Assembly (NCBI GenBank): GCA_947630155.1
Contig: CANRGM010000100.1
Span: forward strand, 11,747 to 75,746
Direction of reading: 5' to 3'
DNA: 64,000 nt
DNA from: an uncultured Clostridia bacterium
Lineage (GTDB): Bacteria; Bacillota; Clostridia; TANB77; CAG-508
A program made the position numbers and the translations under genes. Shown in pieces: positions 1-9,464 of this stretch. The notes under the pieces were generated by a model. The model had not been told where the DNA came from, ran no database searches, and saw only the letters and a program-made list of their open reading frames with translations. Numbering within the stretch: the stretch's first letter is position 1; each line of letters starts with the position of its first letter.

Positions 1-1
1 C

Positions 2-1333
2 AGGTTGGTTACTGTAAATGAATTAAAAGAATTTATGAGTAATGTTATAGATATACATGGTCAAAATGATAATCAAGTATTGATGAAAAAACAAGAGCAT
101 GTAAAATATTTAGACAATTTTATAGGTGATGAAATAATTAATCTAAAATTAAAATATTTTGAGTTATTTAATTGTTATAATAGTATAAAAAAAGAATTAA
201 AGAAAAATTATGGTGATGAAAAAGAGAAACAGCGTAAATTAGATTTACTAAAATACCAATTAGGCGAAATTAATGAAGCTGATTTAAAGTTAGAAGAAGA
301 GGAAGAACTAAGTGAATTTCATAATGTAATGAAAAATTCCGAAAAGATATTTACTAATTTATCAGAGATAGAACAAAATCTTAGTAGTAATGCAATAGAG
401 GCAATAAATAATTCAATTAGATGTTTTGAGAAAATAGAAAATCTAGGGGAAAAATATCAAATCAAATTAACAGAATTAAAGAATATTTATTATGAAATTC
501 AGGAATTATCTAGAGATGTATCTGATATGAATGAAGAATTGATTTTTGATGAAGAAAAGAGAAATGAAGTAGAAAAAAGACTGGATTTGATATATTCTCT
601 AAAAAGAAAGTATGGTAATAGTATTGAAGAAATACTAGAGTATAAAAGAAAAATAGATGAAGAAATTTTTAATATAGAAAATTGCGAAGAACATAATAAT
701 GAGTTAAAAAGACAATTAAATGAATTAGAAATTGAAATGAATGAAATATGTGTTAAAATGAATAATTTACGTCAAAAATATAGTAATATTTTAAGTGAAA
801 GTATTAACAAAGAATTATCTGATTTAGAGATGCCTAATGCTAAGTTTTTGGTAAGTATAGATTTTAATACCGAAAATGAGTTTAATGAAAATGGTTTAAA
901 TGAAGTGGAATTTTTAATATCAACTAATATAGGTGATGATGCAAAATCATTAGTAAAAATAGCATCAGGAGGAGAAATCTCTAGAATTATGCTAGCTATA
1001 AAAACAGTACTTGCAAAATCCGATAAAATGCCAATTTTAATTTTTGATGAAATTGATACAGGTATTAGTGGTAAAGCTGCAAAGTCAGTAGGAGAGAAGA
1101 TAAAAATAATAGCTCAGAATCATCAGGTATTGTGTGTAACACATCAACCAAGTATAGCTGCAAAGGGTGATTACAACTACTATATAAATAAAAAGGTCAA
1201 AAATGGTAAAACAATAACAGATATAAAATTGTTAAATGAACAAGAAGTTATAAATGAAATTGCGAGAATTTCAAGTGGAGATATAACAATAAGTTCTTTA
1301 AATCATGCAAAAGAATTAAGAAGAGCTGGTTAG
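2..1333 (+). CDS. recN: DNA repair ATPase RecN, 5' end cut by window
   Basis: RecN is an SMC-like ATPase of double-strand-break repair. The frame is open from the first bases, and the DIHGQNDNQ segment that lies near residue 130 of full RecN is close to the left edge, so the N-terminal Walker A part is outside the window. Seen here: a long Glu/Lys-rich coiled coil, then the C-terminal ATPase half with the ABC signature ASGGEISR (around residue 322), Walker B PILIFDEIDTGISG and the H-loop CVTHQP. The stop is at 1331-1333. A TTG at position 5 is only an internal codon. Family assignment is certain; only the true start is missing. Confidence 0.95.
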   Translation, partial: RLVTVNELKEFMSNVIDIHGQNDNQVLMKKQEHVKYLDNFIGDEIINLKLKYFELFNCYNSIKKELKKNYGDEKEKQRKLDLLKYQLGEINEADLKLEEEEELSEFHNVMKNSEKIFTNLSEIEQNLSSNAIEAINNSIRCFEKIENLGEKYQIKLTELKNIYYEIQELSRDVSDMNEELIFDEEKRNEVEKRLDLIYSLKRKYGNSIEEILEYKRKIDEEIFNIENCEEHNNELKRQLNELEIEMNEICVKMNNLRQKYSNILSESINKELSDLEMPNAKFLVSIDFNTENEFNENGLNEVEFLISTNIGDDAKSLVKIASGGEISRIMLAIKTVLAKSDKMPILIFDEIDTGISGKAAKSVGEKIKIIAQNHQVLCVTHQPSIAAKGDYNYYINKKVKNGKTITDIKLLNEQEVINEIARISSGDITISSLNHAKELRRAG

Positions 1334-1487
1334 TTGTCGATATGTTACATAAATATTTAACTAGATGGTTTACTTCAAAAGTATTAAACTATTATTGTTA
1401 ATTAATAAAAGCAACTAAAAGTATTTACTTTTAAAGGGTTTTAATATATAATATTGTAAGTTTAGTATTATAAAGGAGAAACCATTT

Positions 1488-2639
1488 ATGGGCGAAAATG
1501 AAGTAAATGATTTACAAGAAAAGAAAAGCTCTGTACCTCAATATGTAGAGGATGCTAAAAAAGCTTTGAATGGTGAGAAACTATCAGAAGAATCATTAAA
1601 AAATATAAAAAGATATTTCTTAATGCGCTTTAAAAAGGCAAAAAGTAATAAGCGAGACAAAGTTTTTTTAGATAAAATGAAAGAGTTATATGATATTTCA
1701 GAAGAACAATTTTATAAAATTATTTATGTAGCTATGAGTGTGCATAAAAAAAATATAGCAATTCATATTGAGAATGTAAAAAAGATAAGAGAGTGGATGA
1801 GAATTAATGATTCAAAAAGACCACCAAGAATTCAAAATTCTAAAAAAACAATTCCAGAAGAAGAAGCTATACTTGGGGAATCATTAAAAATAATAAAGAA
1901 TGAGTATGTTGATAAATTTTTAGCTTTAAAAACAGAACAAGAAAGAAAAGTATATCTTGAATCAAAAAAGATGGAAGAAGGGATAACAGCAGAGCAATTT
2001 AAGGAGCTTATAACCATAATTCAAGAAATAAAGCAAAATGCAGTTTCACAATATGTACAAAACGCAGAAGATATTTATAATTGGATTAAAAAAAATGAAT
2101 ATAAAAAGGTACCAAGAGAAACTGGTGATGAAGAGGAAGAAAAATTAGCAACACAATTTCAAACAATTATTAGAGATCTTATAAGACCATATAAAAATTA
2201 TTGCAGAATTCAAAATGAGGAAAAATTTTTTGAAAAAATAAATAATAATTCCAATATATCGAAAGAACAATTTGAACAGATTTTGCATATCGTAAATGTA
2301 TTTTATGAGATAAGTGATTATTCGAAAGCATATTATTTTTTTAGAATAAAAGATATAAAAAAATGGATGGAAGATAATAAAACAACAAATCCTCCTCAAT
2401 GTAAAAGCGACAAGGCATCAGATGAAGAGAAAAAATTAGGTATTGCATGGAAGAATATAAACATTAAGCTGATTGAGCCGTTTCGAAAATTGGAAACAAA
2501 GGAAGATAAAAAGATATTTTTCAAGAGAATAAAAAATCTACATCATATCACAATGGAGCAATTTAACCAAATTATGGAAATAGTAGATGAAATAAACAAA
2601 AATAGCATAAATAATTCTCTTATTATGGAAGATAGGTAA
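1488..2639 (+). CDS. Hypothetical protein with three tandem repeats
   Basis: A 383-residue soluble, charged protein I do not recognise as a named family. It holds three copies of a roughly 95-residue unit. Each has a W-x5-N-x4-PP/VP core (around residues 103, 198 and 300), then an acidic EEE-K/A-L-G stretch and an F/Y-x-I-helix ending in ITxEQFxxI. The W...N...P...EE..LG spacing recalls helicase-associated (HA) repeats, which suggests nucleic-acid binding; that is inference. AAAGGAG lies 9 nt before the ATG. It sits alone between recN and the site-2 protease gene, with a short AAAAGTA/TACTTTT hairpin upstream (1417-1432). Confidence 0.75.
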   Translation: MGENEVNDLQEKKSSVPQYVEDAKKALNGEKLSEESLKNIKRYFLMRFKKAKSNKRDKVFLDKMKELYDISEEQFYKIIYVAMSVHKKNIAIHIENVKKIREWMRINDSKRPPRIQNSKKTIPEEEAILGESLKIIKNEYVDKFLALKTEQERKVYLESKKMEEGITAEQFKELITIIQEIKQNAVSQYVQNAEDIYNWIKKNEYKKVPRETGDEEEEKLATQFQTIIRDLIRPYKNYCRIQNEEKFFEKINNNSNISKEQFEQILHIVNVFYEISDYSKAYYFFRIKDIKKWMEDNKTTNPPQCKSDKASDEEKKLGIAWKNINIKLIEPFRKLETKEDKKIFFKRIKNLHHITMEQFNQIMEIVDEINKNSINNSLIMEDR

Positions 2640-2675
2640 TTAATATTTAATTTTATTGCGGAAAGGATTAATTTT

Positions 2676-3449
2676 ATGTTTAGTTTTGACAAAAGAATTA
2701 TATATATTATTTTAGGTTTGTTTGTGTTAAGAAATATTTTAGGTAGACTAACAAATACAGACAGTATTCTGATATTATTATTGACTTTACCAGCTATATT
2801 AATAGCTATAACATTTCATGAATTTGCACATGCATATTCAGCAGATAAATTAGGTGATGATACACCAAGAGCACAAGGTAGATTAACACTAAATCCATTG
2901 AAACACATAGACCCTATAGGTTTTGCTTTACTAATTGTTGCAGGGTTTGGATGGGGAAAACCTGTACAAATAAATCCTAGAAATTTTAAAAGAAATATAT
3001 CAATGACAAAGGCAGAGGCAATAGTTTCTATTGCAGGGCCACTAATGAATATATTTCTTGCCATTATTTCAACCATAATATTAGCAGTATTATTAAAATT
3101 TAATGTACTTGGTAATTTATCAGCTAGAGTTGTATGGTTAATATTAATATTTTTTATGGAGCTTATATTAATAAATGTAGGATTAGGGTTATTTAATTTA
3201 ATTCCACTTCCTCCACTTGATGGTTCAAAAATCTTAAATCACTTTTTACCATATAAAGCAAAATTATGGTTTAGTAAGAATGAAATGATTTTATATATTA
3301 TATTTATAGGTATATGGGTAACAGGAATTGCAAGTTATATAATAAACCCATGTATCAATGGTGTGACCAGTGGATTATTCAGTATAGTTGGAAATATATT
3401 TAATATTAATTTGAAACTAATTTTGAGACTGTTTGGAATAGGATTTTAG
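2676..3449 (+). CDS. Site-2 protease family (M50) membrane metalloprotease
   Basis: A 257-residue polytopic protein. The zinc motif HEFAH (residues 48-52) lies in a membrane helix, and the second conserved site is LIPLPPLDGSK (around residue 183), where the Asp would be the third ligand. The RLTLNPLKHIDPIG segment is typical of the short bacterial S2P group (YwhC-like). Such enzymes cleave membrane substrates within the bilayer; the substrate here is unknown. GGAAAGGA lies 9 nt before the ATG. tsaD follows after 36 nt, so the two may be co-transcribed. Confidence 0.9.
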   Translation: MFSFDKRIIYIILGLFVLRNILGRLTNTDSILILLLTLPAILIAITFHEFAHAYSADKLGDDTPRAQGRLTLNPLKHIDPIGFALLIVAGFGWGKPVQINPRNFKRNISMTKAEAIVSIAGPLMNIFLAIISTIILAVLLKFNVLGNLSARVVWLILIFFMELILINVGLGLFNLIPLPPLDGSKILNHFLPYKAKLWFSKNEMILYIIFIGIWVTGIASYIINPCINGVTSGLFSIVGNIFNINLKLILRLFGIGF

Positions 3450-3451
3450 AG

Positions 3452-3485
3452 AAAGGAGTACAAGAAAAATCTTGTAGGAACATAA
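3452..3485 (+). promoter_or_regulatory. Distant Shine-Dalgarno with intervening hairpin before tsaD
   Basis: AAAGGAG (3452-3458) is 27 nt before the tsaD ATG, too far for normal use. Between them is a perfect 7-bp hairpin, TACAAGA-AAAA-TCTTGTA (3459-3476), followed by 9 nt to the start. Folding would place the ribosome site about 9 nt from the ATG. The same layout occurs before clpX and gerKC. Confidence 0.65.
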
Positions 3486-4487
3486 ATGAAAGATATAATA
3501 ACTTTAGGAATTGAATCAAGTTGTGATGAAACCTCTGTAGCTGTTGTAAAAAATGGAAGAGAAGTACTTTCAAACATTATAAATTCACAAATAAAAATAC
3601 ATGAGAAATATGGGGGCGTTGTACCAGAAATAGCATCAAGGAATCATGTGGAAGCTATTTCGGATGTCACTAAAGAAGCACTAAAAGAAGCAAATATAAG
3701 ATTTGAAGATATAGATAATATTGCATGTACATATGGTCCAGGTTTAGTAGGAGCACTACTAGTGGGAGTCTCATATGCAAAGGCTTTAAGTTATACATTG
3801 AATGTTCCACTTATTGGAACTAATCATATACAAGGACATATTGCAGCAAATTACATAACACATAAAGAATTGGAGCCACCATTTTTGTGTATGATCATTT
3901 CAGGTGGACATACTCATTTAGTACATATAAAAAGTTATGAAGAATATGAAATATTGGGAAAAACAAGAGATGATGCAATTGGTGAAGCTTTTGATAAAGT
4001 GGCTAGAGTGATAGGTTTAGGATACCCAGGAGGTCCTAAAATAGACAAATTGGCTAAGGAAGGTATTCCAAATATTCAATTACCTAAAACTCATTTTGAT
4101 AATTTGGATTTCAGTTTTAGTGGAATAAAAACAGCAATAATAAATTTGCATCATAAAAATCCTGATATAAATAAAGCCGATTTATGTGCTAGTTTTGAAG
4201 AAAATGTTACACATATATTAATAGATAATGTGTTAAAAGCTGCAAAACAATTAAACATAGACAAAATAGCTCTAGCAGGTGGAGTTTCTGCAAATACATA
4301 TATAAGAGAAAAATTTTTGGAATTAGAGAAAAAAAATAATATGAAAATATATTATCCAGAACCAATTTTATGTACGGATAATGCTGCAATGATAGCATGT
4401 GCGGGATATTATAATTATATAAATGGTAAGTGTTCAGATATGTATTTAAATGCAATACCAAATTTAAAATTGGGAGAGAAATTGTAA
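3486..4487 (+). CDS. tsaD: tRNA N6-adenosine threonylcarbamoyltransferase TsaD
   Basis: 333 residues, the usual bacterial length. It transfers threonylcarbamoyl to A37 of ANN-decoding tRNAs together with TsaB and TsaE in the cytosol. Family signatures are visible: N-terminal LGIESSCDETSVAVV, metal-binding histidines in NHIQGHIAA (around residue 112), SGGHTHL, the GEAFDKVARVIGLGYPGGP block, and C-terminal ALAGGVSAN with CTDNAAMIA. The start is supported by homology although the Shine-Dalgarno is separated by a hairpin. It ends 25 nt before the next gene. Confidence 0.97.
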   Translation: MKDIITLGIESSCDETSVAVVKNGREVLSNIINSQIKIHEKYGGVVPEIASRNHVEAISDVTKEALKEANIRFEDIDNIACTYGPGLVGALLVGVSYAKALSYTLNVPLIGTNHIQGHIAANYITHKELEPPFLCMIISGGHTHLVHIKSYEEYEILGKTRDDAIGEAFDKVARVIGLGYPGGPKIDKLAKEGIPNIQLPKTHFDNLDFSFSGIKTAIINLHHKNPDINKADLCASFEENVTHILIDNVLKAAKQLNIDKIALAGGVSANTYIREKFLELEKKNNMKIYYPEPILCTDNAAMIACAGYYNYINGKCSDMYLNAIPNLKLGEKL

Positions 4488-4512
4488 ACAAAATGATATG
4501 AGGAGGAATAAT

Positions 4513-5217
4513 GTGGCTATATATGTTATAGGAGATTTGCATTTATCTTTTACTGTTGATAAACCTATGAATATTTTTGGAAATAATTGGGATAACCATG
4601 AAGAAAAAATAGCAAAAAATTGGCTAGAAAATGTCAAGTCAGAAGACACTATTATTCTTCCGGGGGATTTTTCATGGGCTACATACATAGAAGATGCCAA
4701 ATTAGATTTTGAATATTTAAATAATTTGCCAGGGAAAAAAATATTACTAAAGGGGAATCATGATTATTGGTGGACAACTTTGACAAAAATGAGAGAGTTT
4801 ATTAATGAAAATAAATTTTCTAACATAGATTTTTTATATAATAATTCATATTTAGTAGAAGATAAATTAATAGTAGGCACAAGGGGTTGGACACTTCAAG
4901 AAACAGATGAAAGCAAAAAAATGATTAATAGAGAAAATGAAAGGTTAAAATTATCACTAAAAGATGCTACTGATAATTATGGTACAGATAAAGAAATAAT
5001 AGTATTTATGCATTATCCACCAATTTCATCTAAAAATCTATTAGATAATAATCACTTGGAGTTCTATAAAACAATGAAACAATACAATGTGAAAAATTGC
5101 TATTATGGGCATTTACATGGAAATTCACATAATGAAGCAATTGAGGGTGATGTTGGTGGAATTAATTTTCATTTAATTAGTGCAGACTATTTGAACTTTA
5201 AGCCTATGAAGATATAA
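4513..5217 (+). CDS. Metallophosphoesterase
   Basis: A calcineurin-like phosphoesterase of 234 residues. Metal ligands follow the family order: GDLHL near the N-terminus, LPGDFSW (around residue 50), LKGNHDYWW (around 77), MHYPP (around 165) and GHLHG (around 197). The start is placed at GTG 4513 because AGGAGG (4501-4506) is 6 nt upstream; an in-frame ATG at 4498 overlaps that ribosome site and is unlikely. The substrate is unknown. It is separated from tsaD by 25 nt and from tig by its own promoter region. Confidence 0.88.
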   Translation: MAIYVIGDLHLSFTVDKPMNIFGNNWDNHEEKIAKNWLENVKSEDTIILPGDFSWATYIEDAKLDFEYLNNLPGKKILLKGNHDYWWTTLTKMREFINENKFSNIDFLYNNSYLVEDKLIVGTRGWTLQETDESKKMINRENERLKLSLKDATDNYGTDKEIIVFMHYPPISSKNLLDNNHLEFYKTMKQYNVKNCYYGHLHGNSHNEAIEGDVGGINFHLISADYLNFKPMKI

Positions 5218-5234
5218 AAATAGTGCCAAAACTA

Positions 5235-5262
5235 TTGCAAAATTAATAATTTGTGATATAAT
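5235..5262 (+). promoter_or_regulatory. Sigma-A-type promoter for tig
   Basis: TTGCAA (5235-5240), 16 nt, TATAAT (5257-5262), upstream of tig and after the preceding stop codon. A short stem, GTTGCTTT/AAAGTAAC (about 5271-5292), lies in the leader. Called by sequence match only. Confidence 0.6.
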
Positions 5263-5327
5263 AAAAAAGCTAGTTGCTTTTTAAGAAAGTAACATAAAAG
5301 AGATAATTGAAAGGATGTATGTAAAAA

Positions 5328-6614
5328 ATGAGTATGATGAAAGTAGAAAAAACAGACAATACAAATGAATTAAAGTTAACATTTACTATCCCAGCAGAGA
5401 AGTTTGATGAAGGAATGAAAAAAGTATATACTAAAACCGCAAAATATTTTAATATACCAGGATTTAGAAAAGGAAAAGCTCCTATGTCTTTAGTAGAAAG
5501 AACATATGGATCACAAATATTTTATGAGGATACATTTAATGAAATTGTTCCTGAGATTTTTGATAATGAAGTTAAAGAAAACAATATAGAAGTAGTAAGT
5601 AAACCTGAAATTGATATTGTCGAAATAGGAAAAGGAAAAGACTTAGTGTTTACAGCTGTAGTACAAGTTAAACCAGAGATTAAATTAGGAAAATATAAAG
5701 GTATATCTATGAAGAAAATAGAATACAAAGTAACTGATGAGGATATTCAAAAGGAATTAAATCGTATGGCTGATAAAAATTCAAGATTAATAAGTATAGA
5801 AGATGAGCCAGTTGCTGAAAAGGACATTGCTGTTATTGATTTTGAAGGCTTTGTAGATGGTGTGGCATTTGAAGGAGGAAAGGCTGAAAATCATGAATTA
5901 GAAATAGGAAGTAAAACATTTATACCAGGCTTTGAAGATCAAATAATCGGAATGAAAATTGATGAAGAAAAAGATATTAATGTTAAATTCCCAGAGGAAT
6001 ATTTTTCAGCAGAATTAGCTGGAAAAGATGCTACATTTAAAGTTAAATTACATGAAATAAAAAGAAAAGAATTACCAGCTATAGATGACGAATTTGTTAA
6101 AGATGTTAGCGAATTTGATACTATAGAAGAATTAAAGAATAGTATTAAAGAAAAACTAGAAGAAGAAAACTCAAATAAAGCAAAATATGAAACTGAGGAA
6201 ACAGCAATAAAAACAGTATGTGAAGCAACTGATATAGACATTCCATCTGGTATGGTTGATACTGAAATAGATAATATGTTGAAAGATATTGAAAAAAGAT
6301 TATCTTATCAAGGACTAGATATGAAACAATATTTACAAATGATAGGAAAAACTGAAGAAGATATGAGAAAAGAATATGAAGAACAAGCTAAAAAATCTGT
6401 AAAAAGTAGACTAGTATTAGAAGAAATAGTTAAACAAGAAAAATTAGAAGCATCAGAAGAAGAAATTAGTGAAAAAATAAAAGAAATGGCTGAAAACTAT
6501 GGAAGAAAAGCTGAGGACTTAAAGGATAATGAACATTTAATTAATTACATAAAAGAAAATATTTCAGTAGAAAAAGCAGTAAAATTTGTAGTTGAAAATG
6601 CAAAAATAGGATAA
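5328..6614 (+). CDS. tig: Trigger factor, ribosome-associated chaperone and prolyl isomerase
   Basis: 428 residues with all three trigger-factor domains. The N-terminal ribosome-binding domain carries the GFRKGKAP signature (residues 45-52). The FKBP-type PPIase domain begins near residue 160 (AVIDFEGFVDGVAFEGG). The C-terminal part is a long helical chaperone domain. It meets nascent chains at the ribosomal exit. A terminator follows directly, so it is probably monocistronic, upstream of clpP and clpX in the order common in Bacillota. Confidence 0.97.
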   Translation: MSMMKVEKTDNTNELKLTFTIPAEKFDEGMKKVYTKTAKYFNIPGFRKGKAPMSLVERTYGSQIFYEDTFNEIVPEIFDNEVKENNIEVVSKPEIDIVEIGKGKDLVFTAVVQVKPEIKLGKYKGISMKKIEYKVTDEDIQKELNRMADKNSRLISIEDEPVAEKDIAVIDFEGFVDGVAFEGGKAENHELEIGSKTFIPGFEDQIIGMKIDEEKDINVKFPEEYFSAELAGKDATFKVKLHEIKRKELPAIDDEFVKDVSEFDTIEELKNSIKEKLEEENSNKAKYETEETAIKTVCEATDIDIPSGMVDTEIDNMLKDIEKRLSYQGLDMKQYLQMIGKTEEDMRKEYEEQAKKSVKSRLVLEEIVKQEKLEASEEEISEKIKEMAENYGRKAEDLKDNEHLINYIKENISVEKAVKFVVENAKIG

Positions 6615-6630
6615 TTAATAAATGAAGTAA

Positions 6631-6660
6631 GTTAGGAATAATACCATTCCTAACTTTTTA
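6631..6660 (+). terminator. Rho-independent terminator after tig
   Basis: GTTAGGAAT (6631-6639) pairs with ATTCCTAAC (6646-6654), followed by TTTTTA. It begins 17 nt after the tig stop. Confidence 0.85.
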
Positions 6661-6719
6661 TGTCCAAATTGTGTAAAATATGTTCAAAAATATAAATTTT
6701 AAATTATTAAAAATAGGTA

Positions 6720-6748
6720 TTGAAAAAAAGCTTATTATAGTATAAAAT
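6720..6748 (+). promoter_or_regulatory. Probable promoter for clpP
   Basis: TTGAAA (6720-6725), 17 nt, TAAAAT (6743-6748) in the 308-nt gap between tig and clpP, implying a leader of about 165 nt. The rest of the gap is AT-rich. I saw no clear CtsR-type direct repeat in it. Confidence 0.5.
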
Positions 6749-6922
6749 GCAATTAATATTTTAGATAAATAGTAACTAAAAAAATTATTATTTATAAAAT
6801 ATATTAAGTAAAATTAAGTTTAGTAATTATATAGTGTGTTATATAAAAATATATTTTGTAAATACTTATCTGTGAAATAAAATAATATACTATATAGCTT
6901 AAATAAAAGTAGGAGGATAAAT

Positions 6923-7528
6923 ATGTTAGAGAGAAATAGTTTAGTTCCATATGTAATAGAACAAACATCAAAAGGGGAAAGATCATATGATATCTTTTCA
7001 AGGTTATTAAAAGATAGAATTATATTTTTAGGAGAAGATGTTAATGCAACTTCAGCTAGCCTAGTAATAGCTCAGTTATTATTTTTAGAGTCAGAAGATC
7101 CAGACAAAGAAATATCTTTATATATAAATAGCCCTGGAGGATCTATAACTGATGGTATGGGTATTGTTGATACAATGAATTATATAAAATGTCCTGTCTC
7201 AACAATTTGTATAGGAATGGCTGCAAGTATGGGAGCTGTGCTTTTAGCTTCTGGAGAAAAGGGAAAACGTTTTGCTACACCAAATGCAGAAATTTTAATA
7301 CATCAACCATTAATAGGTGGCGGAGGACTTTCTGGTCAAACTACCGAAATAAAAATTCATGCAGATCATATGGTGAAAACTCGTGAGAAACTAAATAAAT
7401 TATTAAGTGATAGAACAGGTCAGCCACTAGATGTAATTAATAGAGACACAGAAAGAGATAATTATATGACTGCTCAAGAAGCTCTAGAATACGGATTGAT
7501 AGACGGAATAATGGAAAAAAGACCATAA
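6923..7528 (+). CDS. clpP: ATP-dependent Clp protease proteolytic subunit
   Basis: 201 residues, standard length. It is the serine peptidase that forms the 14-mer chamber used with ClpX. The catalytic Ser is in MAASMGAVLL (around residue 101) and the His in LIHQP (around 126); an Asp of the triad lies further on (LDVINRDTERDN, around 175). N-terminal PYVIEQTSKGERSYDIFSRL is diagnostic. AGGAGG lies 6 nt before the ATG. clpX follows after 190 nt. Confidence 0.97.
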   Translation: MLERNSLVPYVIEQTSKGERSYDIFSRLLKDRIIFLGEDVNATSASLVIAQLLFLESEDPDKEISLYINSPGGSITDGMGIVDTMNYIKCPVSTICIGMAASMGAVLLASGEKGKRFATPNAEILIHQPLIGGGGLSGQTTEIKIHADHMVKTREKLNKLLSDRTGQPLDVINRDTERDNYMTAQEALEYGLIDGIMEKRP

Positions 7529-7674
7529 TTTATAAATGTAATAGGTTATAAAAGATAAATAAGAAAACTTATAAAACAATTCAATATGCTGTTAAATAAG
7601 CTTAATATAAATCAGAATAAAACATGAAAATATAGTAAAAAATACTAAAGAAATTAAAAATAAAATAAATGAAG

Positions 7675-7718
7675 AAAGGAGTGTATGGTATAAAATCTTT
7701 ATATCATACAAGATTGAA
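7675..7718 (+). promoter_or_regulatory. Distant Shine-Dalgarno with 12-bp hairpin before clpX
   Basis: AAAGGAG (7675-7681) is 37 nt from the clpX ATG. A hairpin with a 12-bp stem lies between: GTATGGTATAAA (7683-7694), loop ATC, TTTATATCATAC (7698-7709). It is perfect if one G-U pair is allowed. Exactly 9 nt remain to the ATG. No in-frame start lies near the ribosome site. An ATG at 7685 opens only a two-codon ORF (ATG GTA TAA). Confidence 0.7.
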
Positions 7719-9050
7719 ATGCCAAATAAAGAACAGAATAGAACAATTAGATGCTCTTTTTGTGGCAAAACACAAGAAGCAGTAGAAAGAATTATTGCAG
7801 GACCTGGTGTATACATTTGCAATGAGTGTATAGGTGTTTGTAATAATATTATAGAAGATGATTTATATGAAGATCCAGATATGACATATACATTAAATGA
7901 AACAGAAAAATTGCCAACACCAGCTCAAATAAAGAATGTTTTAGATGAATATGTAATTGGTCAAGAGGATGCTAAAAAAACACTTTCAGTTGCTGTATAT
8001 AATCATTACAAAAGAATAAATAATAATGAATATATTATTGAAAAAAATAATAACAGTAATACTATTGAGATTCAAAAAAGTAATATATTATTATTGGGAC
8101 CAACTGGATGTGGAAAAACTTTATTAGCTCAAACTCTTGCAAAAGTATTAAATGTGCCATTTGCAATTGCTGATGCAACAACTTTAACAGAGGCTGGATA
8201 TGTTGGTGAAGATGTAGAAAATATTTTATTAAAATTAATTCAAGCAGCAGACTATGATATTTCAAAAGCAGAAAGAGGTATTATCTATATTGATGAAATA
8301 GACAAAATAACAAGAAAGTCAGAAAATCCATCAATAACAAGAGATGTTAGTGGAGAAGGAGTACAACAAGCACTATTAAAGATTGTCGAGGGGACAGTAG
8401 CTTCAGTTCCTCCTCAGGGAGGAAGAAAACATCCACACCAAGACTTTTTACAAATAAACACAGAAAATATATTATTTATCTGTGGAGGTGCATTTGAAGG
8501 TCTAGAGAAATTAATAAATGATAGAATAGGAAAGAAAACTATTGGTTTTGGTGCCAAAATAGAAAGTCAAAAAGAAGTAGATAAGAGTAAGGTATTTAGT
8601 GAACTATTACCACAAGATTTATTAAAATTTGGACTAATCCCAGAATTTGTTGGAAGATTACCAATAGTAGCAACTTTGCAAGATTTAGATAGAAATGCAC
8701 TAATAAAAATTGTTACTGAACCAAGAAATGCATTAGTAAAACAATATAAAAAATTATTTGAATTAGATGATGTTGAATTAGAATTTGAAGATGGAGCTTT
8801 AGAAGCAATAGTTGATAAAGCTATAGAAAGAAAAACTGGAGCAAGAGGGTTGCGTGCAATATTAGAAGATATTATGAGAGATATAATGTTTGAAATACCA
8901 TCAAACCCTAATATAGAAAAATGTATAATAACAAAAGAAACAGTTTTAAATGGCGAAAATCCTCAAATCATTATAAATAGTAATAAAAGCAGAAATAATG
9001 AAACTAAAAGAATGCGTGCTCAAACAAGCAAAGGGGTAGAAACAGCATAA
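7719..9050 (+). CDS. clpX: ATP-dependent Clp protease ATP-binding subunit ClpX
   Basis: 443 residues. ClpX is the hexameric AAA+ unfoldase that feeds ClpP. The N-terminal C4 zinc domain is complete (CSFCGK around residues 12-17, CNECIGVC around 37-44). Walker A is GPTGCGKT, Walker B GIIYIDEIDKI, and the pore-loop and sensor regions (GYVGEDVE; FVGRLPIVA) are present. Homologous length supports ATG 7719 even though the nearest ribosome site is bridged by a hairpin. Slightly long C-terminal tail. Confidence 0.97.
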   Translation: MPNKEQNRTIRCSFCGKTQEAVERIIAGPGVYICNECIGVCNNIIEDDLYEDPDMTYTLNETEKLPTPAQIKNVLDEYVIGQEDAKKTLSVAVYNHYKRINNNEYIIEKNNNSNTIEIQKSNILLLGPTGCGKTLLAQTLAKVLNVPFAIADATTLTEAGYVGEDVENILLKLIQAADYDISKAERGIIYIDEIDKITRKSENPSITRDVSGEGVQQALLKIVEGTVASVPPQGGRKHPHQDFLQINTENILFICGGAFEGLEKLINDRIGKKTIGFGAKIESQKEVDKSKVFSELLPQDLLKFGLIPEFVGRLPIVATLQDLDRNALIKIVTEPRNALVKQYKKLFELDDVELEFEDGALEAIVDKAIERKTGARGLRAILEDIMRDIMFEIPSNPNIEKCIITKETVLNGENPQIIINSNKSRNNETKRMRAQTSKGVETA

Positions 9051-9125
9051 TTATTGAATTTGACGGACAACTACAAAAGTATAAAGACAGAAATAGAATT
9101 TACTACAAAATGTTTATAAATTTAT

Positions 9126-9154
9126 TTGCAATTTAAAAAAATATATGCTACAAT
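9126..9154 (+). promoter_or_regulatory. Promoter for secG (and possibly rnr)
   Basis: TTGCAA (9126-9131), 17 nt, TACAAT (9149-9154), 38 nt before the secG start. Confidence 0.55.
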
Positions 9155-9191
9155 AATCGAAGTAAAAATATATGAATGGAGAGTGTAAAAA

Positions 9192-9440
9192 ATGTCAACT
9201 TTAAAATATATAGGTATAGCAATTTATATAATAATTTGTATAGCTTTAATAATTATAGCTACAATACAAACCAAGGATTCAAATGGTCCTTCTGAAGCTA
9301 TCATGGGGTCTTCTACAAATAATTTCTATGAAAAGAATAAAGGAAGAACTAAAGAAGGTAAAATAAAAAGAATTACAATTATATTAGGAATTGCATTTAT
9401 AGTAGCCTCAATTGCACTAGGTGTGGTATTTGTAATATAA
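9192..9440 (+). CDS. secG: Protein translocase subunit SecG
   Basis: 82 residues with two transmembrane helices (about 5-24 and 60-81) joined by a loop ending in KGRTKEGKIKR, as in SecG. SecG assists SecYEG-dependent export. GGAGAG precedes the ATG by 8 nt. The secG-rnr order is common in Bacillota. Confidence 0.92.
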   Translation: MSTLKYIGIAIYIIICIALIIIATIQTKDSNGPSEAIMGSSTNNFYEKNKGRTKEGKIKRITIILGIAFIVASIALGVVFVI

Positions 9441-9464
9441 TTGATAAATTATTGTATATATTTT

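Noticed and set aside
4207..4700. Minus-strand ORFs opposite tsaD and the phosphoesterase
   Set aside because: Shadow frames of conserved genes.
7685..7693. Two-codon ORF in the clpX leader as a gene
   Set aside because: Too short to be a product; kept only as part of the leader description.
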